A stretch of DNA of 64,000 nucleotides from Delphinus delphis (lineage: Eukaryota; Chordata; Mammalia; Artiodactyla; Delphinidae): the NCBI RefSeq assembly GCF_949987515.2, contig NC_082684.1:156751356-156815355 (forward strand), written 5' to 3'. This document shows, in pieces, positions 45,849 through 57,479 of the stretch. Under the pieces are notes generated by a model that was given only the letters and a program-made list of their open reading frames with translations, ran no database searches and was not told where the DNA came from. The number at the start of each line of letters is the position of its first letter. The stretch's first letter is position 1. A program made the position numbers and the translations under genes.

Positions 45849-46060
45849 TTTTTTTTTTTTTTTTTTTTGCGGTACGCGGGCCCCTCACTGTCGTGGTCTC
45901 TCCCGTTGCGGAGCACAGGCTCCGGACGCGCAGGCTCAGCAGCCATGGCTCACGGGCCCAGCCGCTCCGCGGCATGTGGGATCTTCCCGGACCGGGGCAC
46001 GAACCCATGTCCCCTGCATCGGCAGGTGGACTCTCAACCACTGTGCCACCTGGGGAGCCC
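45849..46060 (-). mobile_element. CHR-type SINE, antisense
   Basis: T-run, then GCGGTACGCGGGCCCCTCAC through to GTGCCACCTGGGGAGCCC. CpG-rich and close to its consensus, so probably young. The flanks AGGGCCT (45843-45849) and AGGGCCT (46061-46067) are a likely short TSD. Plus frames of 63-89 codons here are SINE shadows. Confidence 0.93.
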
Positions 46061-46067
46061 AGGGCCT

Positions 46068-48484
46068 ATTTGATTCGCATTTAACTTCAAGAAAATAGAG
46101 TTTTGGAAGTAATTTTGTTTTTATACACTATAGCTTCTAAAGAGCCATAAATCTTGTTTGTGTCTCTGAGGCTCTTTGAAACTCTTCATTGAAATAAAAT
46201 GTATCATCTGGTTTCTGTGTTGATATTTGCCGGAGCAAAAGAGAGTGAGTAGATTCTCCAGGCTACAAAAGCATAACTGATATAGTTGCACTTTTAATGC
46301 AAATTCTTACTGCCTGTTGCCATGAGAAATGAAACTGTTCTTTCCTATAAAAACGTAATAGGGTAGCTTTCTAGTGTTTGGCATGAAAATGCACAATTGG
46401 AAAAGCGGTGAACAAAATTCCATTACTAAATATTGGCCCTAGTTTACCACTATGGAGACAGTGAACACGTGTTTGAGTGGAAGACAATCTTTGGTCTATA
46501 ATGAGTTTGTGGATTTCCTTTGTATACATGTTTGAAGTAAGTACTTAACTTAGTTGCCACATAAAGGACAGTTGCGCTGGAGAGTCACCTGTAACCACAC
46601 TGGGAACGAGAAGTGAAATTTTGTTATACTCAGCCTTTGCAGTGTGAGGGTTGTTTGTTTCTATAGCATAACCCTGCCTATATTGACTGAAACATCAACC
46701 ATGAAACTACTCTTTTCTTCTCATTAGAAGATGAAAACACCAAATTTTAATTATTGTCTAAGGCATTATCGTCTAATTTTTTTCTTGTCCCTTTCAAGAA
46801 GATTTAAACAAGGAAAGAAAAAATGGAAGTCTGTAAATTTCTTTCAATTATTTCTCTCTTTTATGGAAATTATGCTTGCTTGCTTCTTTGCATTTCTGTA
46901 ACAAAGTCTCCAATGCTTCTCTGAAGCCCATGTTTCAATTAGTGGCTTGGGTAGAACTATAGGGATTGAGGTAAAGCCTGGGCAATCCTGCCATTCACCT
47001 TTATTCTCAGAAAAATGTCAATGCTGTGCTCACAGGCATGTGGACAAGTCAGAAATCCCGCCTTCAGGCAGAGAACCTGGGCAGGGTGGGCTTCATCAGG
47101 GTCCCCTGTGCAAAGACACAGAGTCCTGAGCTTAGAAGTGACCTGTGAATGGTTTAATGCTCTGCTGTCACCATTTTGAAATTCTTAATGATTTACAAAT
47201 AAGACGCCCTCTGTTTTCAAAATGCACTAGTACCCACAAATTATGTAGCTGGGTCGTGATTTGAGGTAATAATTTCTGTTGCCTGGCACTGCATTTTATA
47301 TGGAATAAAGAGCATGTTAAACTGTGACAGTTCTCTGTCTGTTTGGTGAACTGAAATTCTGGCCTTATTTTGATATAAGGAGGCAAATTATACTCTTCTC
47401 CAGGGATGGTTAGGGAACCTCATGCTGGATAGATACATATAAACTTATTTCATCTTTGGTATTTTCTACCTCAGTGGGAGGGAAAAGAGTAGACTCTTCC
47501 TTGCATTTGGAATACCCAAGGCCTGGAAAAATAAGCACAAAGGTTTCTCAAGGACCCCAGAATCACATGATTTATTTAACTTCTGTAGTCAGAGAGTACA
47601 GTATCACTCCCTGCTGTTCGCAGTATATCAAGCTGCCAACTCAGAAGCCTCATGTTAGAGGCCACAGTAATCAGTGGGGCTAATTGTCAGATAGCAAAGG
47701 TGAATTCAAATAATCACTATTAAATAAGGAAATAAGCTATGGAAGTTTTACTTTTAATGTAAACAAAGCATTTAAAATGGTTCCTTCATTGTTTTCAAGT
47801 CCATGAGAGTTATTGCTCATTTTGTCACCTCAAGTTCAGGTTTTCACTGCACTAGATAGTTCCTTCCATTAAATAAAAGATGGTCTACCCAGGTTCTTGT
47901 TGGACGTTAAATTTCACTTTGAATCATATTCATATAGATCTCTCCACGTGTAATTTACCACTACTCTGTCCCGCTTCTTTCTCCCTCTCCATACCCACAC
48001 CCAGAATGTCTTATATTTCATGTGACTGTGTTGCTTCCCTCACTAAACAATAAAAACATCAAAGGCTGTAGTATCTCACTCTTGTATATTCCTAGTTCAT
48101 TGCACAGAGTAGCCATTCAAAGAGTATTTGACTGACTGAGTGAATCCTTCCATTGTCAATGTAGGAAAACTCTTGAGTTAATAAGCAGTGAAACAGATCT
48201 ATGAAATTTTTGTCAGTAAAACAATATGACTCCCTTACCAAACCTTCCCTTCATTGCTTTTTATGAATATGCCATAATTCTGGAATTAAGAATAAATCCT
48301 AATGGGTAAAATAAAAATAAACGTAATAACTTTAAAGAAAGAAAGAGACAAATATTTTAGGCAAAAGAACAATGGACAACCCTCTGCCCATTAGCAGACA
48401 CTAAGCAAATATCTAAGGAATGAATGGCTGAACACCTATTGCTTTATCTTGGATATCTCTGGAAATAATTATAATTGTGAACAC
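46068..48484. other. Unassigned sequence, no supported gene
   Basis: Possibly single-copy. No recognised repeat, RNA gene or domain-bearing frame. Confidence 0.45.
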
Positions 48485-48765
48485 ATAGTGTACCATGCGG
48501 CAGAGACGTTGTAAATGTTTTCTATGTATTGTCTCAATTAATCCTTAGAACAACCCGAAGAAGTAGCTAATGTAATGATCCTAATTTTACAAATAAGGAA
48601 ACTGATATTGAGAAAGGTTTAGTAATTTGCCTGAGGTCATCTAGCTGATAATTTGTAGAGACAAGATTTAAAGGTAGGCAGTCCACCTCTACAGTCTGTG
48701 GTCTTAAGCTCCAGGCAGTACTACTTGGGGCAGGTGGTATTGTCAAAATATTCACTGTTCTCCCT
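48485..48765 (-). mobile_element. MIR SINE, antisense, nearly complete
   Basis: The landmarks TGTCTCAATTAATCCTTAGA, CCTAATTTTACAAATAAGGA, AACTGATATTGAGAAAGG and GTCATCTAGCTGATAATTTG are in the order of the reverse complement of MIR. Unusually long for such an old element. Confidence 0.85.
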
Positions 48766-48784
48766 ACCAGACTCATTCTGGTTT

Positions 48785-48997
48785 TCCCACACTATTTGTT
48801 GAAGAAATTGTCCTTTCCCTGTTCAATGGTCTTGAATCCTTGTGAAAGTCATTTGACTGTTTCTGTAAGGGTTTATTCCTGGGCTTTCTATTCTCCTCCA
48901 TTGGGCTTTATGCCAGTACCACACTGTTTTAATTACTGTAGCTTCATAATAAGTTTTGAAGTCAGGAAGTGTGAATCATCCAACTTTGTTGGGAAAG
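48785..48997 (-). mobile_element. Old L1M ORF2 fragment, antisense, left part
   Basis: The reverse complement of L1 ORF2 near the C-terminal third: CTATTTGTTGAAGAAATTGT, TCTCCTCCATTGGGC and AATTACTGTAGCTTCATAAT. It is interrupted and resumes at 49676. Confidence 0.8.
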
Positions 48998-49014
48998 GCA
49001 GTCTCATGCATAGT

Positions 49015-49182
49015 CTTTTTTTTTTTTTTTTTGCGGTACACAGGCGTCTCACTGCTGTGGCCTCTCCCATTGCGGAGCACAGGCTCCAGATGCGCAGGCT
49101 CAGCAGCCATGGCTCACGGGCCTAGCCGCTCCGCGCGGCATGTGGGATCTTCCTGGACCAGGGCATGAACCCATGTCCCCTT
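49015..49182 (-). mobile_element. CHR-type SINE, antisense, 5'-truncated
   Basis: T-run, then GCGGTACACAGGCGTCTCAC, stopping at AACCCATGTCCCC. The last about 45 bp of the expected body (the SINE 5' end with the A box) are missing. It sits at the left edge of the unclassified insertion. Confidence 0.9.
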
Positions 49183-49675
49183 TTTGACACCCACTTGGAT
49201 GCATAAAAATAAGCCTTGAGCCTGGAACACTTCTTGATCAAGAGATAAAGAGTCCTCACAGCCTGTGTTGGACTTATCAACTTGTGTGGGAATATCTTTC
49301 CCTATTTCAGATTGAATGCTGTGCTCCATTGTTCTGCTTAAGTATGTGCATCATATGGCATCTGGCCAACATCCTGCTGTATCTGTGGGGAGGAGTTGGA
49401 GTTCTTCTGCTGCAGTACAAGAAGGATGTATGCAGGCCAATTGCCTTGCATCAGCTACTGGGAGGGACCACTGGCCATGGGGAACTGATGCTCACTACTG
49501 ATCTTGGATTTTCTCTTCTCTGTGTGAGCAAAGCATTGTTCCAACCAGTGCTTGACTGCATTGTGTTTCCTTAGTGACTTCAATATCAAGATGCAGTGGG
49601 CAGAAATGTCCAGACTTTTGTTCCTGATGATTAGCAACTGATGTTACTTGTGCAACATTATTCTTCTTGTGAAAA
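49183..49675 (+). mobile_element. Unclassified, possibly mRNA-derived insertion
   Basis: About 490 bp separates the SINE from the resumption of an antisense L1M. It ends CTTGTGAAAAAA, which may be an A-tail, so a processed retrosequence in plus orientation is possible. A 96-codon frame (49284-49574) is partly hydrophobic near its N-terminus (residues about 15-45) and is not a family I recognise. No intact gene is claimed. The source could also be an unknown repeat. Confidence 0.4.
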
Positions 49676-49800
49676 AATTTTTTGCCTTTTTGAGGTCCCT
49701 TGAGATTCCATATGAATTTTAGAGTGGATTTTTCTATTTCTGCAAAAAATGCCATTGGGATTTTGATACCGCTTGCATTAAATGTGTAGATCTTTTGGGG
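49676..49800 (-). mobile_element. Old L1M ORF2 fragment, antisense, right part
   Basis: Reverse-translated, this segment reads AFFAEIEKSTLKFIWNLKGP, the L1 ORF2 region following the RT domain. It is collinear with 48785-48997, so the intervening sequences inserted into one L1. Confidence 0.82.
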
Positions 49801-49810
49801 GAAAGGGAGT

Positions 49811-50208
49811 GAGGATTGAATAGCTGATACACGGGATTTTTAGGGTGGTGAAACTATCCAGTATGATAATGAAATGGTCGATACATGACATCATACATCA
49901 TCAAAACTCACAGAGCTTTATAGCACAAAGAGTTGACTTTAGTGTATGCAAATTAGAAAAAAATAGGAGGTTTGAGTATTCCAGGGAGGAATGCAGACTG
50001 TCACAAGAGAATCCAGCTGCATTTCAAATGTATGAAACAACCCCAGTTAAGGGCATACATGGGAAAAGGACTGACATGAGTAACTTTGGATCTAAGTAAA
50101 TTCTGTAAGATTAAAGGCAAAGAAACCACACATAAGTGCTGTACTACAGTTGATAAAGTTGTTTCTCATGAGACTACTGGGGTATGATTACCAGTTCTGA
50201 TACTGCTA
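49811..50208 (+). mobile_element. Old L1M 3' region, plus strand, first part
   Basis: TTAGGGTGGTGAAACTATCC, CATGACATCATACATCATCA and TTTATAGCACAAAGAG follow the order of the 3' region of L1ME-type LINEs. The Tigger cluster follows; 51503-52785 is also L1ME-like. Confidence 0.55.
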
Positions 50209-50210
50209 TA

Positions 50211-50615
50211 CAGGTATCCCCTGCTTTTCAAAAGTTCCCTTTATGCTACTTCACTTTTAAGTAAGACCTACATTAGTATCTATTTTCACTAACCGAAAGA
50301 AATCCAAAGAGGATTTTGCTTTTACGAAAAAAGGTGAAAAGCGAAAATAACATTCAGCATTTGTTTTGCACTAAGCTGTTACAGAGATAATTTGCACCCC
50401 AAGCAGTGGGAGGGGCATCGCCAGGCTCCTTCCCTGGGAACTACACTCAACAGCTCAGCATCAAGCTGCCATTGCTTTGAACTGTCTGTTAGCATCTCTA
50501 TCTCGGTTTATTTTATGCATCCATTAGCAAGATGTGTCCTAAGGTAATTGCTTCTTTGCTTTCTTACCAAAGGTTTCATAGGAGCGCTCTACTTTTGGAT
50601 AGCAGAGGAGACCTA
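50211..50615. mobile_element. Tigger-like MITE 1
   Basis: Begins CAGGTATCCCCTGCTTTTCA and ends in the inverted counterpart GCAGAGGAGACCTA, with TA at 50209-50210 and 50616-50617. Internal AACCGAAAGAAATCCAAAGA and GGAGCGCTCTACTTTTGG match a pogo/Tigger-type non-autonomous element. Confidence 0.85.
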
Positions 50616-50647
50616 TATGTGTATACTGGGAATTAAAAAGTTAAGAA

Positions 50648-50961
50648 CAGGCGTAACTCCTTTTATTGTGCTTCAGTTTATTCCTTTTTTTTTTTTTTTT
50701 TAAGAAATTGAAGTTTTGTGGCCACCTTGTGTTGTCAGATGATGGTTAGCATTTTTAGCAATAAAGTATTTTTAAATTAAGGTATGCACATTGGTTTTTT
50801 AAGCAATAATGCTATTGCACACTTAGTAGACTATAGTATAGTGCAAACATAGCTTTTATAAGCACAGGGAAACAAAAAACTTCATGTGACTCACTTTATG
50901 GCAATATTCGCTTGATTGCAGGCGTCTGGAACTGAGCCCAAATATCTCCAAGGTATGCCTA
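50648..50961. mobile_element. Tigger1-derived MITE 2
   Basis: The left end CAGGCGTAACTCCTTTTATT and the right end ATCTCCAAGGTATGCCTA are the two termini of a Tigger1-type transposon. The transposase region between them is deleted. The right TA target is at 50962-50963; the left is mutated (AA). It contains an 18-T run around 50690. Confidence 0.87.
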
Positions 50962-50963
50962 TA

Positions 50964-51500
50964 CAGATCTTCCTTGACTTACAATGGGGTAATATCTCAA
51001 TAAACCCACGGTAGGCTGAAAATATTGTAAGTCAAATATGCATTTAATACACCTAACCTACTGAATGAACATCATAGCCTAGCCCAGCCTACCTTAAACG
51101 TACTCAGACACTTACATTAGCCTACAGTTGGCAAACCATCTATCACAAAGCCTGTTTATAATAAAGTGTTGGGTATCTCGTGTAATCCACAGAATACTGT
51201 AGCATCTGTTGGTATCTCATGTAATCTACTGAATACTATACTTAAAATGTAAAACAGAATGGTTGTCTGAGTACAGAATGGTTGTAAGCGTTATCAGTTG
51301 TTTACAGTTGTGATTGTGTGGCTAATTGGGAGCTGTGACTTGCCACTGCCCAGAATCAGGAGACAGTATAAGACCTCATTTTGGTAGCCCAGAAAAAGAT
51401 CAAAGTTCGATGTACATTTTCTACTGAATGCGTAACACATTTGCACCATCGTTAAGCCAAAAAATTATGATTTGAACCACCGTTAAGTGGGGGACATCTG
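50964..51500. mobile_element. Tigger-like (MER44-type) MITE 3
   Basis: Starts CAGATCTTCCTTGACTTACA and ends CGTTAAGTGGGGGACATCTG, with TA on both sides (50962-50963 and 51501-51502). Internal CACCTAACCTACTGAATGAA and TAATAAAGTGTTGGGTATCT match a MER44/Tigger-type element. Its left TA is also the right TA of MITE 2. Confidence 0.88.
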
Positions 51501-51502
51501 TA

Positions 51503-52785
51503 AATGGATGGCAGGGGATGGGAGCCAGGTTTTTTCACTATGACAGTGGGACAAGGCTAGAATGATCCACGTTGTAATGGATTAGAGTTGAAGACATCAG
51601 GATGTACTTATGTTTAACTTAATATATGCAGATGGTTACATATAGAAATACTTATACATGGATTAACACATACATTTGCTTTCTCTGTCAGCTGAGAGCC
51701 TAAAAGAAATGACAGCCCAGTAGCAACAAGCATACCTCGCACCCAGATCATGGTTTCTAACTCTACAGTAGAAAGAACCAGGAGTTCTTGGAGAAATGGC
51801 CAATTTTAGCACTGAAAATATGCAAAATGATAAGGAGCATAGTGTTGTGGCAGAAAGTAAGGAAATGCTTTAAACACACGCGCACACACACACCCCACAC
51901 ATTAATTGATGGTGATTTGTCAGCAGGACCCAGGAGACAACTGTAAGAGCTCCCTATGGCCAAAGCTAGAACAATATGAATGAAAAATAAAGTAGTATTA
52001 GATTATAACCCGAAGTATAAAGTATATATCCGTAAGTCCATACTTGATAAGAAATAGTTAGATAGATAAGTTCAGGAGAAGAGACAAATATCCCATACAG
52101 AAGAATTCCAAATAACTTATGTAGGTACCTTACCCTCAAGAATGAAGCGTAAATCCTCACTCCTTACGTGTAGGCTGTGCAAATAGTGACTTCCCTTCGA
52201 AGAGTATAGTGTGGAGAGGGGGGAAATGGGTCACTTTCTCATGGAGAAACCTGCCAAACATGACCTCAGCCAGGTGATCAAGGTCAGCATTGACAGGGAC
52301 AAGTCATGTTGATAGTATGTACCCTCGAAATGATGTGATGAAAATGGTACCCCATCTTTGTGATCTTCCTCCCAGTAACCCATAGCCTGGTCTAATAGCG
52401 AGGGAAACATTGGAAAGATTCCAATAGACGGACATCTTACAAAATACTTGACCAAAACTGTCTCCTTGGAACTGTGTAGGTCATCAAGCATAAGAAAAGT
52501 CTGAGATACTGTCACAGCCCAAAGGAGCCTAGATACTTGATGACTAAATGCAATGTGGTATCCAGATGGAATCTTGGAGTGAGTATTAGGTAAAAACAAA
52601 GGACATCTGAATAAACTGCAGATGTAATAATAATGTAGCAATATTGGTTTGTTTATCATAACAAATAAACCATACTGATGTCAGATGTTAACAGGGGAAA
52701 CTGTTTACAAGATATATAGAAACTCTCTCTACAATCTGAATTTTTCTATAAATCTAAAACTGTCCTAGAAAAATAAATCTTGTTT
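51503..52785 (+). mobile_element. Old L1M (L1ME-like) 3' region, plus strand
   Basis: The end is diagnostic: TAATAATGTAGCAATATTGG, GTTAACAGGGGAAACTG and CTATAAATCTAAAACTGTCC, then an A-rich end. The upstream part is less certain. A 142-codon minus frame (52231-52659) is antisense to it and has no recognised domain. Confidence 0.6.
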
Positions 52786-53835
52786 GAAAGTTAAATTTTC
52801 TGAATATATAAAATTGTTCTAAAAATAAGGCTTATTTAAAAAATTATTTTGCACATCCCAAAGCTTTATTTTATTCACATTGTATTTACTATGGCAAGTG
52901 GATATATGATCTGAAGTAACCTAAAACTATTGAAATCTTCCAAGATAATTCCATTTCATTTTCTCACGGCTCTCAGGGTCAGGTGTTTTCTTTGGGTCAA
53001 CCTGGATGTTTTTAAAAAAGTGTTACCTTAAAAAACACATCAATTCTTAAAACATAGAAGTTATCAAAGTTTAACCTGTAAATTACTCTGAACCTGGCAG
53101 GAAAATATATATGGTTTCTCCTTCTACAGATCTGCAAATGGCTTTAGTCAATTTCTAGTCTCCTGCCTCCAAACCATCCCTCCTCCTCTTTACTTTTTAC
53201 CTAATTGGACAGAGTCTCAAAGTTCAAGGTTTGAACTCCTGGCAACTGAAAATCTTTATCCCTACCATTAAACACATGCCCTCTGGGAACCTCGTAACAT
53301 GAAAATATGACTGTTATTGTGAGGTTGTTGTTACCTCCACATCTTCTAAAGTGGCTTCAGTCTCTTAATTGGCATTTCCCAGATATCAGCTGTGGCAGTT
53401 CTATTGCTGTTCCCTATCCTCCCCCTCTCCTCCGCCACTTTTTGTTTCAAATTCAGGAGCTTATGAAAGTGAAGTTGTATATCAGCAGGCTCAAAAAACA
53501 ATAAAAACTACCTTTGCTCCAATGTGATTTGCTTCTGATGTGTTGGTCAAGAAGAACGTTTTCCTCTTACCTATTTGATCCCTGATTATGGCTTTTGTAG
53601 GAGCTGCATTTAACTCTGCAGATTATGAATGTGGTTTGATGTATTCTATTTTGCTAAGTTAATATCAGGTTTAAAAAAGGGATATTAGCTCTGATATACT
53701 GTGTACACATAATAATCAGATAAAAGACAGTTCACCTAATGTGAAAAGTCAGGCTTATTTTTTCACTATTTTGTAACTTCTCTGAATTGATGTTCCTATT
53801 GAGAACGTGGGAAGTAATGTACACTTTGTGTGTTT
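52786..53835. other. Unassigned sequence
   Basis: AT-rich left part, pyrimidine-rich patches at 53160-53220 and 53400-53440. No gene or named repeat. Confidence 0.45.
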
Positions 53836-56320
53836 TCTAAAATTTTATTTTTAGAGAAATTTTAGGTTTACCATGAATTTGAGAGGGAGGTACAGAGATT
53901 TCCCATATATCCCCCAGACCCACACGTGCATAGCCTCCCCTATTATCAACATCACTCATCAGAGTGGTGCATTTTTTTTTTTTTTTTACTAAGGATGGAC
54001 TTACACTGACACATCGTAGTCACCCAAAGTCCATACGTTAAATTAGGGTTCATTCCTGGTGTACATTCTGTGGGTTTGGACAAATGCATAATGACATATA
54101 TCCATCATTATGTCATACAGAGTATTTTCAGCACCCTCAAATTCTTCTGATTGCTGACTACTCATCTCTCCCTCCATCCCCACTGCCTGGAAACCATTGA
54201 TCTTTTTATGTCTCCATAGTTTTGCCTTTTCCAGAATGTCAGTTAGTTGGAATCATACAGTATGTAACCTTTTCAAATTGGCTTCTTTCGCTTAATAACA
54301 TGCATTTAAAGTTCCTCCATGTCTTTTCACGGCTTGATAGCTCTTTTCCATTGTCTGGATATATCATAATTAACTTTATCCATTCACTTAACTGAAGTAC
54401 ATCTGTTTGCTTCCAATTTTTGACAGTTATGAATAAAGCTGCTGTAAATATCTGTGATGGGTTTTTCTGTGAACACAGTTTTCAACTCCTTTGGATAAAT
54501 AACATAAAGTACAACTGCTGGATTATATGGTAAGAGTATGTTTAATTTTGTAAGAAACTGCCAAACTGTCTTCCAAAGTGACTGTGCCATTTTGTACATA
54601 TACCAGCAATGAATGAGAGTTCCTGTTCATCCACATCCTTACCAACATTTGGTGTTCTCAGGGTTCTAGAAATAGGCCATCCTAATAGGAGTGTAATGGT
54701 ATCTCATTACTGTTTTAATTTCCCTGATGACATATGTGTAGTTTCTTTTCATATGCCCATTTGCCATCTATATATTTTTGGTGAGGTGTCTAGTAAGGTC
54801 TTTGGTCCTTTTTTTACTTGGTTTGAGTGTTAACTTATTGTTGAATTTTAAGAGTCTCTTGTATATTTTAGATAACAGTCCTTTATCAGATCTGCTTTTG
54901 CAAATCTTTTCTCCAGCCCGTGGCTTGTCTTCTTCTTCTCTTGATAAACTCTTGCAGAAATTTTTAATTTTAATGAAGTGCACCTTATCCATTATTTCTT
55001 TTATGGATCATGTCTTTGATGCTGTATCTAAAAAGGCATCACCACACCCAAGGTCACCTAGATTTTCTCCTAGGTTATCTTCTAAAGAGTCTTATAGTTT
55101 CACGTTTTACATTTAGGGTTATTTTGAGTTAATTTTTGTGACGAGTATAACGTCTATATCTAGATGCTTTCTGTTTGGGGAGGTTATTCATTATTGTTTC
55201 AATATCTTTAATAAATATATGACTATTCAGATCATCTGTGTCTTCCTGTGTGAGTTTTGGCAGATTGCGTCTTTTAAGGAAGTGGTCCATTTCATCTAGG
55301 TGATCAAATTTGTGGGCATAGGGTTATTTACGGCATTCCTTTATTATCCTTTTAGTGTCTATGAGATCTGTAGTGATGTGCCCTCTTTCACTTCTGATAC
55401 TAGTATTTCATGCCATCTCTTCCATTTTCTTAAGTAGCCTAGCTAGAGTCTTATCAATTTTATTGATCTTTTCAAAGAACTAGCTTTTGGTTTCTTTATT
55501 TTTTGAGGATTCTATTAATATATCTTCTAGCTGAGAAATTCTTTCCTCAGCTGTGTGTAGTTCAACGAATATGCCCATAAAGGCATTCTTTATTTCTAGA
55601 TAAAGAATTGCTTTTACATCTAGAATTCCTTTTTGATCCTTTCATAGGATTTCCATCTCTCTGCTGAGAGTGCCCATCTATTCTTACACACAGTCTACTT
55701 TATCCATTAGGACCTTTAGTCTATTAATGAGAGTTGTTTTACATTCCCAGCCTAATAACTCCAATGTCCCTGCCATATTTAAGTCTAGTTCTGATGCTTG
55801 GCCTGTCTCTTCAAATTGTGTTTGGGCCTGTTCGTATGCCTTGTAATTTTTTTCTGGATAGCCAGATATATGTACCAGGTGAAAGGAATTGCTGTAAATA
55901 GGCCGTTAGTAATGTGGGGTGAGGTATATCGGGATGAGAAGCCCTCTGTAGAACCATGATCATGTCCCAGGCTTTCAGTGAACCTATGCCTCTGGACTGT
56001 GAACTTCTTACATGTTTCTCTTTTTTTTTCTCCCCTTAGGTAGGACAGGATAGCTAGAGTGGGCCGGAGTTGGGTATTTCCCTTGCTCAGGTGTCAGTTA
56101 TGCTCTGATAATAGCCCAGCAGGTTGGGCTCTGGTTAATTAATTTCTCCTGAGGGCAGGTCTTGTTAAGACCTGGCATATTTTAAAATGGCTCCTCTTCC
56201 TCTTCCCTGCCGTACGCCTGAGAGAATTTTTCTCTGGTATTTATTGTGGGGACCTTGTCGAGTTCCTAAAGGTAAGTCTCTTAATATTTTTGCCCCCCCA
56301 CCCCATGCCTGGCTCCCCGT
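53836..56320 (-). mobile_element. Ancient L1M, antisense, 3' UTR through 5' region
   Basis: The left end is an L1ME-type 3' UTR in reverse (GATTTCCCATATATCCCCCA, TTTGGACAAATGCATAATGA). ORF2 traces follow at 54384-55450; the minus translations include a LWKTVWQFLTKLNILLPYNP-type C-terminal segment. Then comes 5' region sequence at 55750-56300 (GCTTGGCCTGTCTCTTCAAA, GTAAATAGGCCGTTAGTAAT). It continues beyond the CHR SINE at 56329. Highly decayed. Confidence 0.75.
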
Positions 56321-56564
56321 GGAGTTTTTTTTGTTTGTTTGTTTGCGGTACGCGGGCCTCTCACTGTTGCGGCCTCTCCCGTTGCGGAGCACAGGCTCCG
56401 GACGCGCAGGCTCCGCGGCCATGGCTCACGGGCCCAGCCGCTCCGCGGCATGTGGGATCTTCCCGGACCGGGGCACAAACCCGTGTGCCCTGCATCGGCA
56501 GGCGGACTCTCAACCGCTGTGCCACCAGGGAAGCCCCCCCCGCCCAACCCCGCGCCGGAGTTTT
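56321..56564 (-). mobile_element. CHR-type SINE, antisense, with short TSD
   Basis: The body at 56329-56535 runs from a T-rich tail (TTTGTTTGTTTG) and GCGGTACGCGGGCCTCTCAC to GTGCCACCAGGGAAGCC. GGAGTTTT at 56321-56328 and 56557-56564 is a probable TSD. About 21 bp of C-rich sequence lies between the SINE 5' end and the right TSD and is not SINE consensus. Very CpG-rich, suggesting a recent insertion. Confidence 0.92.
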
Positions 56565-57479
56565 AACTCTCAGATATGTCTGCACTGAGCTTTCAGCAAA
56601 TTGTCATTTATAGTTGCCGTTTTCCCTCTCGTGTCAATTTCTGCTCCTGAGTCTCTGTTGGGATAAGCCAGAATAACCTGTATTCGCCTGTCCCTCCAGT
56701 CTTGGAGAAGCGGTTTGTTGTGTGTCCTCTTCTCTCCTCTCTTAGGAATCCAGAAAGAGCTGTTGATTTTTCCATCTCTTCAGCTTTTTACTTGCTGTTA
56801 GGATGTAGTGGTGACTTCCAAGGCCCTTGCACGTGGCACTGGAAGTGGAAGTTAAATTGTGTTTTTATATCAGTTTTGCTACACTGTTTTCTTGAAATTT
56901 TATTAGAAAACACCCAGTTGAATGGAGAAATGTACTGAGATTTAGAGACAGACCACCTGATTTGAATCCTATCTCTACTATTTGCTAATTGGATATGCTT
57001 GGGTAACTCAGATTTCAGCTTCTTCAGTTATAAAAAATGAAATGAGAATAAAATTCATTGGTTTGGTCTGTGGATTGAATGAGAGCATTTATATCCAGAT
57101 GATAGTTCTGTGCCCCTCACATAGTAGGTTCTTAACAACTATTTATTCTTTTTCATCCTTACTATATTTAGGAGGGCTCTTTTTTAATAGATGAGAAATA
57201 TGGTTAAGGTATAAGAGGAAAGGGGAAAATTATAGTGTGTATCTGAAAATGATAGTTAGTGGAAACATAAGACTAAAATCTGGGGCCCCAAAGACCTAGT
57301 CTGAGTGTTTTAATGTGTGTGTACAGGATCTGAACTGGGGGGAGGAGGAATTGTGTGTATATTTGTAGGCATACACACACACACTTTCTGACTTAGAAAT
57401 TTAATTTCTTGTAAACTGTATCCTAAGGAAATATGGGTAAAATAATTTCAAGGATACTTATGACTTGGTCAAAATTGTA
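56565..57479. other. L1M 5' remnant then unassigned sequence
   Basis: 56565-56720 probably completes the antisense L1M 5' region interrupted by the SINE. From there to 57480 no repeat or gene is recognised. A short CA run lies at about 57371-57385. Confidence 0.4.

Noticed and set aside
52231..52659. 142-codon minus frame as a gene
   Set aside because: It is antisense to an L1ME-like 3' region, with no domain, splice or promoter context.
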